A stretch of 64,000 nucleotides of DNA from Acidobacteriota bacterium (lineage in GTDB: Bacteria; Acidobacteriota; Blastocatellia; Pyrinomonadales; Pyrinomonadaceae). This document shows positions 8,251-17,099 of the stretch, piece after piece. Below the pieces are notes generated by a model. The model did no database searches, was not told where the DNA came from, and worked only from the letters and a program-made list of their open reading frames with translations. The stretch spans positions 62,001 to 126,000 of the forward strand of contig JAOAPY010000045.1 in NCBI GenBank assembly GCA_025463135.1, given 5' to 3'. Both the position numbers and the translations under genes were made by a program. Every line of letters begins with the position of its first letter. The stretch's first letter is position 1.

Positions 8251-11200
8251 TCATTCTTTTGCTCGCATCGTCTTAACGCCGGTCAACCCTTCATGGGTGT
8301 TGCTGTCAAGACACTTTCTCAATTCGTCAGCCAGCGATCTTACGCTTGGTTCGCGCAACACCGTACCGTGGTCTCCCGAAATCATGTGTAGGTCCACGCC
8401 GGCAGTAGTTAGCTTGCCCCAACCCAATTGTGGATCGCGAATCCGGTTTCGTGGTTGCGCTCGCACTCTAAAGACGTCGATCCGGCCGTTATAAGTCTTG
8501 GGCACAAAACCGGGTCCGGGAAAATAAGCACTCATTGGATTCTTGCGGGTTGGCACTGCGCCTTCCGACGCGCCGCCAACTGAACCGTTGCGCGTACTTG
8601 CTGCTCCGGCCGCTTTGCGTGTCAGTACACTCACTTGCTCTTTGAAACCTGACCGCAAAAACGCGCGCAACCGGCGTACATAATACTCAACATAGAGAAG
8701 GCTGTTGTAAGTATTCTCCAAAACCCAGGTATCGAGTATCCCAAGCAAAGTGACCTGCTCGCCTTTCTGTTCCAGGCGTCGGGCCATCTCGTAAGCGATA
8801 TGCGCTCCGCGACATTGTCCAACAAATTCGTATGGTCCGTGGGGTCGCGCGGCAAGCAATGCCCCAAGATACTCCGTCGCCAAATCTTCTACTGCTGCGC
8901 GACTGTGTTCACCTTCCAGATCTTCGGGATACTGCGCCTGTAAACCGTAGACGGGTTGAGCCGGACCAAGATAGCGCGCCAGCGAACGATAACCGAGCGC
9001 GTTCACGTTTGGAGCCGACACGCAAATGAGGGGTGGTCTGGCGCCCGGTTGGATCTCGATCAAAGTTGGCCACGAGAAAGAGCGAACATCGCGGCGCAGC
9101 AGATCCGCCAGATATTCAATCGTCGCACCCTGGAAGAAACTGATTAAGGGAATGCGCTGTCCAAATTCTCGCTCGATCTCTGCCACCACGCGCACGGCGA
9201 GCAGCGAATGCCCGCCCAGATCAAAGAAGTTGTCGCTGATGCTCACTGCCTCAACGCCCAGAAGTCTTTCCCAAATATGAGCAACTCGCTGCTCCAGCAG
9301 ATCACGCGGCGCAGTATGCGCTTCTGTCACTTCCGTTCTGTTCCTATCCGGATCCGGCAACGCGCGTCGATCGATCTTACCGCTCGGCGTCCGCGGAAAA
9401 TGATCCAGAAATAGGAATGCTCCGGGAACCATGTATTCGGGCAGCTTCAGCTTCAACCAGCTTCTCAGCTCGGCCATCAGTTTAGGATGTTCACCGGCCG
9501 AGTACTCGCCATCCGTCACAATGTAGCTCACCAGGATGCGGTTGCTTTCGGTAACCTGCTGTAGGGCGGTCACTGCATCCTTGACCATGGGATGGGTTTT
9601 CAGCGTCGCTTCAATCTCTCCCAACTCAATGCGAAATCCGCGCAGCTTCAGTTGATAGTCCGCGCGCCCGAGAAATTCTATCGTTCCCTCTTCGTGATAG
9701 CGCGCCAGATCCCCGGTGCGGAACATTCTGGCGCCGGGTTCAGTTCCGAACGGACAGGGAAGAAATTTTTCACTGGTCAACCGCGCATGGCCCAGGTAAC
9801 AACGGGACAGTCCCGCGCCGGCGATATAGAGCTCACCCGGTACCCCGACCGGCACGAGTTGGAATCGATCATCAAGAATGTAAGCGGCGGTATTATCAAT
9901 AGGCCGACCGACAGGAATGGTAGCCAACTGTACGGGCTCGCCGATCTCGTAACACGTGACGTCCGCGGCGAGCTCCGAAGAACCATACAAATTAATCAGG
10001 ACAGCGTCGGGAAGATTTCTTTTAAAGAGATCTACAAGATCCGGGGGCAGCGCCTCTCCACTTGAAACCCAGTAACGCAAGTGCGGCAACTTCTCTGCGA
10101 GATTTTTTTCCTGTTCCAGAATCGCGCGCAGCAAGGCCGGCACCAGCACAATTCGGGTCACTCGCCTGGCGCCCAGCGCCTGGATCAGCCGGCGAGGATC
10201 TTTGACCATGTCATCGGAAACGATGACGACGGGAATACCACGTAGTAACGGCCCCCAACACTCCCAGATTGAATCAGCGAAACTCAGCGACGTTTTCTGG
10301 CAGCAGACTTCATCAGATGCAAAGGGATAGGTGCGCCACATCCAGGCAAAACGGTTGAGCGAAGCACGATGTGGACTGACGGAAGCCTTTGGCTTTCCGG
10401 TGGAGCCTGAGGTGTAGATGACATAAGCCGCGTTGTCAGCCACGACCCTCGAGGCCGGCGCGGTTTCGGCTTCTCTGGCAATCTCAGTCCAACTCGCGTC
10501 CAGGCAAATCACTTCTGTCACCGCGGCAGGCAGAGTTTCTTTAACCTGCGGTGACGTGATCGTGATTCGGGCCGCGGAATCTTCGAGCAGGAAAGCCACG
10601 CGTTCAGAAGGATAGCCTGGGTCGACTGGTACAAATGCGCCGCCCGCCTTTAACACTCCGAGCATGGCCACAAACATTTCAATAGATCGTTCCAGGCAAA
10701 TCGCAACCAGGACTTCGGGTCCAACACCGCGGCCTTGCAGATAGTGCGCCAGTTGATTTGCCCGCCGGTCCAACTCGCCAAATGAAATCCGGCGGTCGTC
10801 ACACTCGACGGCGATGGCGTCCGGGTTTGCGCGTGCCTGTTCCGCAAATACTTCATGAAGGCAACGGCGTGGATAATCAACTTGAGTGCTGGTCCAATCA
10901 ACCAGGAGTTGCTGCCGCTCTGGTTCACTCAGCAGCGCTAGATCGCTGAGCCGCTCATCCGCATGCGATAAGATCCCGCGCAACAGTGTCTCCATGTGTC
11001 CGGCCATGCGCGTCACGGTTGTCTCGTTGAACAAGTCAGAGTTGTATTCGAATGTAAGCCGCAAGCCGTCGCTCATTTCGCCGACGTAAAGAGAGAGATC
11101 GAATTTCGCGGTCTTGCCATACAACGGGAATTCCCGCAGCTCGAGATTTGACAGTTGGAGGACCGTTTTCGGCGCATTCTGCACCGTAAATAAGATCTGG

Positions 11201-12336
11201 AACAAAGGCATATGGTTCAGGCTGCGCTCGGGCTTCAGTTCCTCAACCAGTTTTTCAAACGGCATGTCCTGATGGGCATAGGCCTGCAGGGCAACTTCTC
11301 GGACCCGCTGGACCAATTGCCGGAAAGTGGGATTTCCCGAGCAGTCGGTTCTCAGCACCAGTGTATTTACAAAAAAGCCGATAAGGCCTTCTGTCTCTTT
11401 GCGGTTGCGATTGGCGATGGGAGTGCCGACGACAATGTCCTGCTGATTAGTGTAGCGACACAACATCGTCTGGAAGGTCGCCAACAAAGTCATAAACAGC
11501 GTCACACCTTCGCGACGGCTGAAATCAGAAAGAGCCGCGCTGAGGTCGCGCGGCAGAATCCTTGAATGATAGCGGCCGTTAAAGGTTTGTACCGGCGGCC
11601 GCGGCTTGTCGGTGGGCAGTTCCAAAACCGCTGGAGCGCCGGTGAGTTGCTGCTCCCAATAATCGAGCTGCTTCTTGAGCACGTCGCCGCGCAACCAATC
11701 GCGCTGCCATAGAGCGAAATCGGAATATTGGATCGGCAGCTCAGTCAGGGGCGAAGACCGGCCGTTAACATGGGCGTCGTACAGCACGCCAAACTCATGA
11801 AACAACACGCCCATGGACCAACCGTCACTGACGATGTGGTGCATCGTCAGCAACATCACATGCTCCTGCTCTCCAAGCTGAAACAAGCTGACCCGCAGTA
11901 AAACGTCATGGGCCAGATCAAAAGTGTGGCGCAGTGATTCCTGGACCAGGCCGGCGACGGCGTTTTCGCGCTCGTCCGCGCTCAGCGCTCGGAGGTCAAC
12001 CCGAGTAAGCTCGACTTCGCGCTGCGGATTGATGACCTGCTGCGGATCGCCGTTCACTAACTCAAAGTTTGTGCGCAGAGACTCGTGACGGGCGACCAGC
12101 GCGTTGAGGGTTTTCACGAGTGCCGCCTCGTCCAACGGGCCCATCACCCGCAGCGCCTGAGAAATATTAAAGGCCGCGCCGTCAGATTCGAACTGGTCCA
12201 GAAACCAAAGACGCTGTTGCGCAAAAGACACCGGAGCCCTGCGAACTTTCCCAAGGTTGGCGCGCAAGAGATCCGCGAGCAGCGCCCGCTTCTCTTCGGA
12301 AGTGAGGTCCAGACCTTTTTGCAAAGTGTGAGTCAT
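8251..12336 (-). CDS. NRPS module C-A(beta-Ala)-T-TE with Cys-type thioesterase
   Basis: The 1361-residue protein opens with the helix LTSEEKRALLADLLR, then a C domain with MHHIVSDGWS. The A domain pocket residues read A-D-W-V-V-S-L-A-D-(K), very close to the VDWVISLADK code for beta-alanine. The loss of Asp at the first position agrees with an amino group placed one carbon further away. T carries GGHS. The TE has G-Q-C-R-G (Cys nucleophile), Asp in GILDTW and His in SGDHG. Its lid segment ENTYNSLLYVEYY is nearly identical to that of the next TE module (3976-7968), so the two TEs look like duplicates. A TE on the penultimate module is odd for a collinear line: this protein may release a shorter product or act with the last module. 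Confidence 0.92.
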   Translation of the reverse strand: MTHTLQKGLDLTSEEKRALLADLLRANLGKVRRAPVSFAQQRLWFLDQFESDGAAFNISQALRVMGPLDEAALVKTLNALVARHESLRTNFELVNGDPQQVINPQREVELTRVDLRALSADERENAVAGLVQESLRHTFDLAHDVLLRVSLFQLGEQEHVMLLTMHHIVSDGWSMGVLFHEFGVLYDAHVNGRSSPLTELPIQYSDFALWQRDWLRGDVLKKQLDYWEQQLTGAPAVLELPTDKPRPPVQTFNGRYHSRILPRDLSAALSDFSRREGVTLFMTLLATFQTMLCRYTNQQDIVVGTPIANRNRKETEGLIGFFVNTLVLRTDCSGNPTFRQLVQRVREVALQAYAHQDMPFEKLVEELKPERSLNHMPLFQILFTVQNAPKTVLQLSNLELREFPLYGKTAKFDLSLYVGEMSDGLRLTFEYNSDLFNETTVTRMAGHMETLLRGILSHADERLSDLALLSEPERQQLLVDWTSTQVDYPRRCLHEVFAEQARANPDAIAVECDDRRISFGELDRRANQLAHYLQGRGVGPEVLVAICLERSIEMFVAMLGVLKAGGAFVPVDPGYPSERVAFLLEDSAARITITSPQVKETLPAAVTEVICLDASWTEIAREAETAPASRVVADNAAYVIYTSGSTGKPKASVSPHRASLNRFAWMWRTYPFASDEVCCQKTSLSFADSIWECWGPLLRGIPVVIVSDDMVKDPRRLIQALGARRVTRIVLVPALLRAILEQEKNLAEKLPHLRYWVSSGEALPPDLVDLFKRNLPDAVLINLYGSSELAADVTCYEIGEPVQLATIPVGRPIDNTAAYILDDRFQLVPVGVPGELYIAGAGLSRCYLGHARLTSEKFLPCPFGTEPGARMFRTGDLARYHEEGTIEFLGRADYQLKLRGFRIELGEIEATLKTHPMVKDAVTALQQVTESNRILVSYIVTDGEYSAGEHPKLMAELRSWLKLKLPEYMVPGAFLFLDHFPRTPSGKIDRRALPDPDRNRTEVTEAHTAPRDLLEQRVAHIWERLLGVEAVSISDNFFDLGGHSLLAVRVVAEIEREFGQRIPLISFFQGATIEYLADLLRRDVRSFSWPTLIEIQPGARPPLICVSAPNVNALGYRSLARYLGPAQPVYGLQAQYPEDLEGEHSRAAVEDLATEYLGALLAARPHGPYEFVGQCRGAHIAYEMARRLEQKGEQVTLLGILDTWVLENTYNSLLYVEYYVRRLRAFLRSGFKEQVSVLTRKAAGAASTRNGSVGGASEGAVPTRKNPMSAYFPGPGFVPKTYNGRIDVFRVRAQPRNRIRDPQLGWGKLTTAGVDLHMISGDHGTVLREPSVRSLADELRKCLDSNTHEGLTGVKTMRAKE

Positions 12337-12352
12337 TATTACTTCGCGGCTC

Positions 12353-12365
12353 GGGCGTCCCGCCC
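12353..12365. repeat. Small GGGCG-tcc-CGCCC palindrome in NRPS gap
   Basis: A perfect five-base stem (12353-12357 and 12361-12365) lies in the 57-bp gap between two NRPS genes. It has the same core as the palindrome inserted in frame at 46741-46759. Confidence 0.5.
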
Positions 12366-12393
12366 ATGAATTTACGTTAGAGGCCGTACTAGT

Positions 12394-15300
12394 TCAGCTT
12401 CTTTTCGCCAAAGTCTCGCTCAGCAGTGCTTCCACTTCCTCATCCGTCAGCTGATCGATTCGCGCCAGCAGTTCCTCCGCCTCGCGATCGGCATCTCGGG
12501 TTATCGGCCGCGGCGTATTGGCCGTTGAACCCTGATCGAACGTCGTTATCGCCGCCGCCAGTCCGGTCACAGTTGGGAAGTCGAATAAATAACGCAGAGG
12601 CAGTTCCAGCTTGAACCGCTCACGCACTCTCGAGATGACTTGCGTGGCCAGCAACGAGTGTCCACCCAACTGGAAAAAATCATCATTGATGCCGACCTGT
12701 TTCAGCTTTAACACTTCGGCCCAGATCGTCGCCAGCATTTCTTCAGCAGCGGTTCGCGGCGCCACATAAGTTGTTTCCAGTTCGGGGCGCGACTGGCCCG
12801 GCGGCGGCAGGGCGCGGCGATTCAATTTTCCGTTAGCCGTAAGCGGCAACGCGTCCAGCAATACAAAAGCCGACGGCATCATGTGCTCCGGCAATTTTTC
12901 TGTCAGCAATTGCCGCAACTCCGGCACCAAACTGCGAGCAAGCTCTGCCTGCAGCGGATTGTTGGCATAACGCGACCAGGATTTTTCCTGAAGCATCTGG
13001 GCTTCACGACGTTGATCGAATGGCGCCAGGTCAACCACCGGAGTGCCGCGGCGTCGCAGCACCAGATCCAGTTGATCGCGTCCTCCGGATCCCCACTTGA
13101 CCTCGCCTTCATAACCCAGTTCATCCGCCAGCAACCATAGATCCTCCGGCTCGATCGCTCCCGCAACCGCGCTCTCAGCCAGCAGCCGACGCAAATCTGC
13201 TACTGTCGGCGGCGCTTCTTCCGCTGTCATCAACTCCAGCGCGCGTACTTCCTCAGCGACGCGTACATTTACTATTCCGGTAAGGCCGACGATCGCCGGC
13301 TTTTCAGTCATCAGCTTCTGCCGCAACGCGTCTGCATTCGCGACCTCCTTTCCCCACTGCCACCAGCGCCCTTCAACCTGCTGCACCGCTTCGTTCTCGA
13401 GGTGCAGAATTACGTCATAACGAAATTTTGACAGCTCATTGCTATAGCGTCCGCCTTTGACCTGCACCTCGACGCGACCGATCTGTGGCAGACGGTTTTT
13501 GAGCGCGGAGAACAAACCGGCATCGATTACCAACTCTTTTTCCTGACTCGATTCCTGCCGCGATCTTTGGAGCAGCTCATTCAGAGTCAGCGACGGTCGT
13601 GCCTGATGCAACTGCACCGCGGTATGAAAGGCGTCGAGTAGCCGCAGGCTGCGCAAGTCTCCGAGGAATATCGCACCTCCGGGTCTTACCAGCTTGACCG
13701 CACCTTCCAGGACGCGCACCAGATAGTCGACGTTGGGGAAGTACTGCGCCACCGAATTCAAGATCACAGTATCGTAGGCGCCCGCTTCCAGACCGCTGAA
13801 ATCGTCAGCCAATTGTCTTGACAGAGTGACTCCCTGATAGCCGTCGGCCAATGTGCCGATCTGTTGTTGAAGTTGGTCCAAAGCCTTCTGTGACAAATCG
13901 GTGCCGTGATAGCCGTCGACGTGCGGCGCGATGCGGAATAACAACAAACCTGTGCCGCAACCAATCTCCAGGACGTGTTTGGGATCCAATGACAATATGC
14001 GTTCCACCGTGTGTTCCACCCATTCCTTCATTTCGAGGGCGGGTATGGGCGCACCCGTGAAACTGCTGTTCCAACCAATAAGGTTGAAGGCAGGATCCCT
14101 TGCGCTCATTTCATCACGATAGGTTTCGTCCCAAACGGCTTGCCATTGCGAAACCTGTTCAGACTGCAGCCCTTCGTTGACAGCGGGCGAGACCTCGGAA
14201 TCCTTCACGCCCGGAACTACGTAAGCGACGAGACGTTTGTCGCCGGGCTCGTCTTCGCGCGCCAGCACTACCGCTTCGCGCACGCCGGGATGACGGTTAA
14301 TGGCCGTTTCGATCTCTCCCAGCTCGATTCGATAACCGCGAATCTTTACCTGATGGTCCACACGGCCCAGATATTCGATATTGGCGTCGGCGGTATACCT
14401 GACTAAATCACCGGTGCGATAAAGACGTTGCCCATCTGCGGTTCCAAAGGGATCCGGAACGAAGCGTTCCGCCGTCAGCTCCGGACGATCGAAATAACCG
14501 CGAGCAAGACCGTCGCCACCCAGATACAACTCACCGGCAACACCGATAGGCACCGGCTCAGAGGATCGATCGAGTATGTAAGCCCGGGTATTCGATACCG
14601 GTCGGCCAATCGTTGCCGGACGATCGGCCAATCTCAGAGCGTAGGTTGAATAGGTCGTATCTTCAGATGGTCCATATAAATCGTAGACACGTTGCACACC
14701 CGGCTGTTTATAGATCTGCGCCACCAATTCGGTGCGCAACGGTTCACCGGCGAGATTCACTGTCACAAGGCCGTCAGGCAAACCACCGAGTCGAACCAGT
14801 TCCGCCATCGCCGACGGTACGGTGTTGATGAGTTTGACCTCAGACTTTGCCTTTAACGCCGGCAGTTCCAGGGCATCCTCCGCCAGGATCACTTTGCCGC
14901 CGCAGCAAAGCGGCACAAATATTTCAAAGACCGAAAGATCAAAACAGATCGAAGTCGAAGCCAGCACGCCGCTCAATTCTTCCGCGGAGAATGTCCGCCG
15001 GGCCCAGTCCACGAAAGCCATCACACTTCCATGCAGGATGCCGACACCCTTTGGCTTGCCGGTCGAGCCTGAGGTGTAAATCAAGTAGGCGAGGTTGGCC
15101 GCCAGTGCCTGGTTGGTCGGGTTTGTCGGGCTATGCTTTTCTATTTTTTGCCAATCTCGATCGATACAGACAACCGTCGCCTCACTGCGCGGAACCTTTT
15201 CGGCGAGGCGCTCTTGCGTCAACACGATCGGCAGGTGAGCGTCCTGGAGCGTGAAGCGCAGCCGCTCCTGTGGATAAGTCGGATCGAGCGGCACATAAGC

Positions 15301-16968
15301 GCCTCCGGCTTTCAAGATGCCGAGCAGACTGACGATCATCTCCACCGAGCGTTCCATGAAGACGCCGACCAACACCTCTGGTCCGACTCCCAGCTCCCGC
15401 AGACAATGCGCCACCTGGTTCGCCCGGCGGTTCAATTCCGCATAGGTCAGCCGCTCAGCTGCGCCGACCAGCGCCTCTTTATCCGGAGTCTTTTCAACCT
15501 GTGCGGCAATTAATTCATGAGGACACCGGTCTCTTTGATAATCAACCTGGGTATCGTTCCATTGGATCAAAAGCTGTGCGCGCTCGGGGGCCGTCAACAG
15601 CGGCACCATATCCAGACGCTGTTCAGGATCCGCTACCAGCCCTTCCATGACGGCGGCCAGGTGGCCCAGCATGCGGCTGATGGCGGCCTCGTCAAAACGC
15701 TTGCGATCGAAAACGATTTGGACAGTCAACTGGGCGCCCGGCATGACCAGCACGGTGATCGGATAATCAGTTACGGAACCGATGCCGCGATCGCTAATCA
15801 TCTGCAAGCCGCCGCCCCCAGCTTCACTACTGGTCTCGAACGAACTCGTGACTGGTAGATTCTCAAAAACAAAAATGCTCTCGAACAGCGGTTCGCTGCG
15901 AGGGACATCGCTCCAACCCTGAATATCAAGCAACGAGCTATATTCATATTGCCCCAGCGCGGTTTGTTTCTCCTGGAGTTCCCTTAACCACGGCAGCACC
16001 GTTGCCGCTCGCGGCACTTGCACCCGTTGTGGCAGCGTGTTCACAAACAGTCCCACCATTGACTCGACGCCGGGCAGACTCGCGGGTCGGCCGGAGACAG
16101 TCACGCCGAACACGATGTCGTCAACGCCGCTGTAACGGTGCAACAGTAGCGCCCAGGCGCCCTGCGCGATCGTGTTCAAGGTCAGACGGTTTTGCCGGGC
16201 AAAAGCCTGTAGCTTGTCCGTAGCGGTCGCGGACAACTGAATGCGCTGATCAGAGTACTGTTCGTCTTCGGATACTTCCCGATCACTTTTCCGATCAACC
16301 GCGAATTTCGTGGGCTCGGAAAAGCCGGTGAGCAACTGTTTCCAAAACTTCTCGGCCGTGCCCGCATCTTGTTGGGCGGCCAACCAGGCAATGTAGTCGC
16401 TGTAGGAACTTGTGACCTTCAGACGCGGTTGCTCTGCTCGCGCGAGCGCATCATAAAACGCATAAAAATCATTCAACAAGAGCGCGCGCGACCAGCGATC
16501 GATCAGGATGTGATGACGGCTGAACAAGAATTTGTATTCGTCGTCGTGAAATCTGAAGAGCGCCAGTCGCATCAGCGGCGCTTCACCAAGGTCAAACCCG
16601 AGGCGGCGATCCTCCGCGATGAACGACGCGAACTTTTGCTCCCGTTCGTCGTTCTGAAGTTGACGCCAGTCTTCCTGCTCGATCTGCAAATTCAGCCGGC
16701 GATGGACCACTTGCAGCGGCTTTTCCAAATCCTCCCAAAGGAATGAAGTCCGCAAGATGGGATGCCGGTCCACTACTCCCTGCCAGGCTTGCGTAAACGC
16801 CGGCACGTTAAGGTCGCCCTTGATCGTGAAGAGCGATTGTTCGAAGTAGGTGCCGGTCCCTGGTGAGTAGAGCGAGTGAAACAGCATGCCCTGCTGCATC
16901 GGAGAGAGCTGGTAAATATTTTCTACGTTCTCCAGCCGGTCCATTTGTGAAGTGTTATTGCTTGTCAT
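12394..16968 (-). CDS. NRPS module C-A(Ala)-N-methyltransferase-T
   Basis: The protein has 1524 residues. Its C domain has the SPMQQGMLFHSL opening typical of D-L condensation domains and an HHILIDRWS active site (HH kept, Gly of HHxxxDG replaced by Arg). The A domain pocket is D-L-F-N-N-A-L-T-Y-(K), the known alanine code. A methyltransferase is inserted between the A8 motif and A10, with SAM motif VLEIGCGTG, so N-methyl-Ala is predicted. T carries GGHS and the protein ends shortly after with Asp/Glu-rich helices. The start at 16966-16968 is preferred because the 18 further upstream codons (AQAGSLCY...) come from a dispersed palindrome. Its DL-type C domain would fit the D-configured Asp made by the E-domain module two genes upstream better than the intervening TE module. 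Confidence 0.92.
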   Translation of the reverse strand: MTSNNTSQMDRLENVENIYQLSPMQQGMLFHSLYSPGTGTYFEQSLFTIKGDLNVPAFTQAWQGVVDRHPILRTSFLWEDLEKPLQVVHRRLNLQIEQEDWRQLQNDEREQKFASFIAEDRRLGFDLGEAPLMRLALFRFHDDEYKFLFSRHHILIDRWSRALLLNDFYAFYDALARAEQPRLKVTSSYSDYIAWLAAQQDAGTAEKFWKQLLTGFSEPTKFAVDRKSDREVSEDEQYSDQRIQLSATATDKLQAFARQNRLTLNTIAQGAWALLLHRYSGVDDIVFGVTVSGRPASLPGVESMVGLFVNTLPQRVQVPRAATVLPWLRELQEKQTALGQYEYSSLLDIQGWSDVPRSEPLFESIFVFENLPVTSSFETSSEAGGGGLQMISDRGIGSVTDYPITVLVMPGAQLTVQIVFDRKRFDEAAISRMLGHLAAVMEGLVADPEQRLDMVPLLTAPERAQLLIQWNDTQVDYQRDRCPHELIAAQVEKTPDKEALVGAAERLTYAELNRRANQVAHCLRELGVGPEVLVGVFMERSVEMIVSLLGILKAGGAYVPLDPTYPQERLRFTLQDAHLPIVLTQERLAEKVPRSEATVVCIDRDWQKIEKHSPTNPTNQALAANLAYLIYTSGSTGKPKGVGILHGSVMAFVDWARRTFSAEELSGVLASTSICFDLSVFEIFVPLCCGGKVILAEDALELPALKAKSEVKLINTVPSAMAELVRLGGLPDGLVTVNLAGEPLRTELVAQIYKQPGVQRVYDLYGPSEDTTYSTYALRLADRPATIGRPVSNTRAYILDRSSEPVPIGVAGELYLGGDGLARGYFDRPELTAERFVPDPFGTADGQRLYRTGDLVRYTADANIEYLGRVDHQVKIRGYRIELGEIETAINRHPGVREAVVLAREDEPGDKRLVAYVVPGVKDSEVSPAVNEGLQSEQVSQWQAVWDETYRDEMSARDPAFNLIGWNSSFTGAPIPALEMKEWVEHTVERILSLDPKHVLEIGCGTGLLLFRIAPHVDGYHGTDLSQKALDQLQQQIGTLADGYQGVTLSRQLADDFSGLEAGAYDTVILNSVAQYFPNVDYLVRVLEGAVKLVRPGGAIFLGDLRSLRLLDAFHTAVQLHQARPSLTLNELLQRSRQESSQEKELVIDAGLFSALKNRLPQIGRVEVQVKGGRYSNELSKFRYDVILHLENEAVQQVEGRWWQWGKEVANADALRQKLMTEKPAIVGLTGIVNVRVAEEVRALELMTAEEAPPTVADLRRLLAESAVAGAIEPEDLWLLADELGYEGEVKWGSGGRDQLDLVLRRRGTPVVDLAPFDQRREAQMLQEKSWSRYANNPLQAELARSLVPELRQLLTEKLPEHMMPSAFVLLDALPLTANGKLNRRALPPPGQSRPELETTYVAPRTAAEEMLATIWAEVLKLKQVGINDDFFQLGGHSLLATQVISRVRERFKLELPLRYLFDFPTVTGLAAAITTFDQGSTANTPRPITRDADREAEELLARIDQLTDEEVEALLSETLAKRS

Positions 16969-16980
16969 CTGCTTGCCAAC

Positions 16981-17074
16981 TATGTAGCACAGGCTGCCAG
17001 CCTGTGCTTGTTCCACATCCATTCAAGATTGACTCACCATGCGCGCGGCACAGGCCGGCAGCCCGTGCTACATA
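16981..17074. repeat. 27-bp imperfect inverted repeat between NRPS genes
   Basis: Arms at 16981-17007 and 17048-17074 match at 25 of 27 positions when one is reversed and complemented (TATGTAGCAC...GCCTGTGC). The element fills the gap between two NRPS genes and would add spurious codons to the downstream gene if an earlier start were chosen. Confidence 0.8.
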
Positions 17075-17099
17075 GGATAGCGGCGGCATCGCCGCTGGA

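Noticed and set aside
16969-17022. 18-codon upstream extension of the N-Me-Ala module gene
   Set aside because: Its AQAGSLCY codons come from the dispersed palindrome at 16981-17074.
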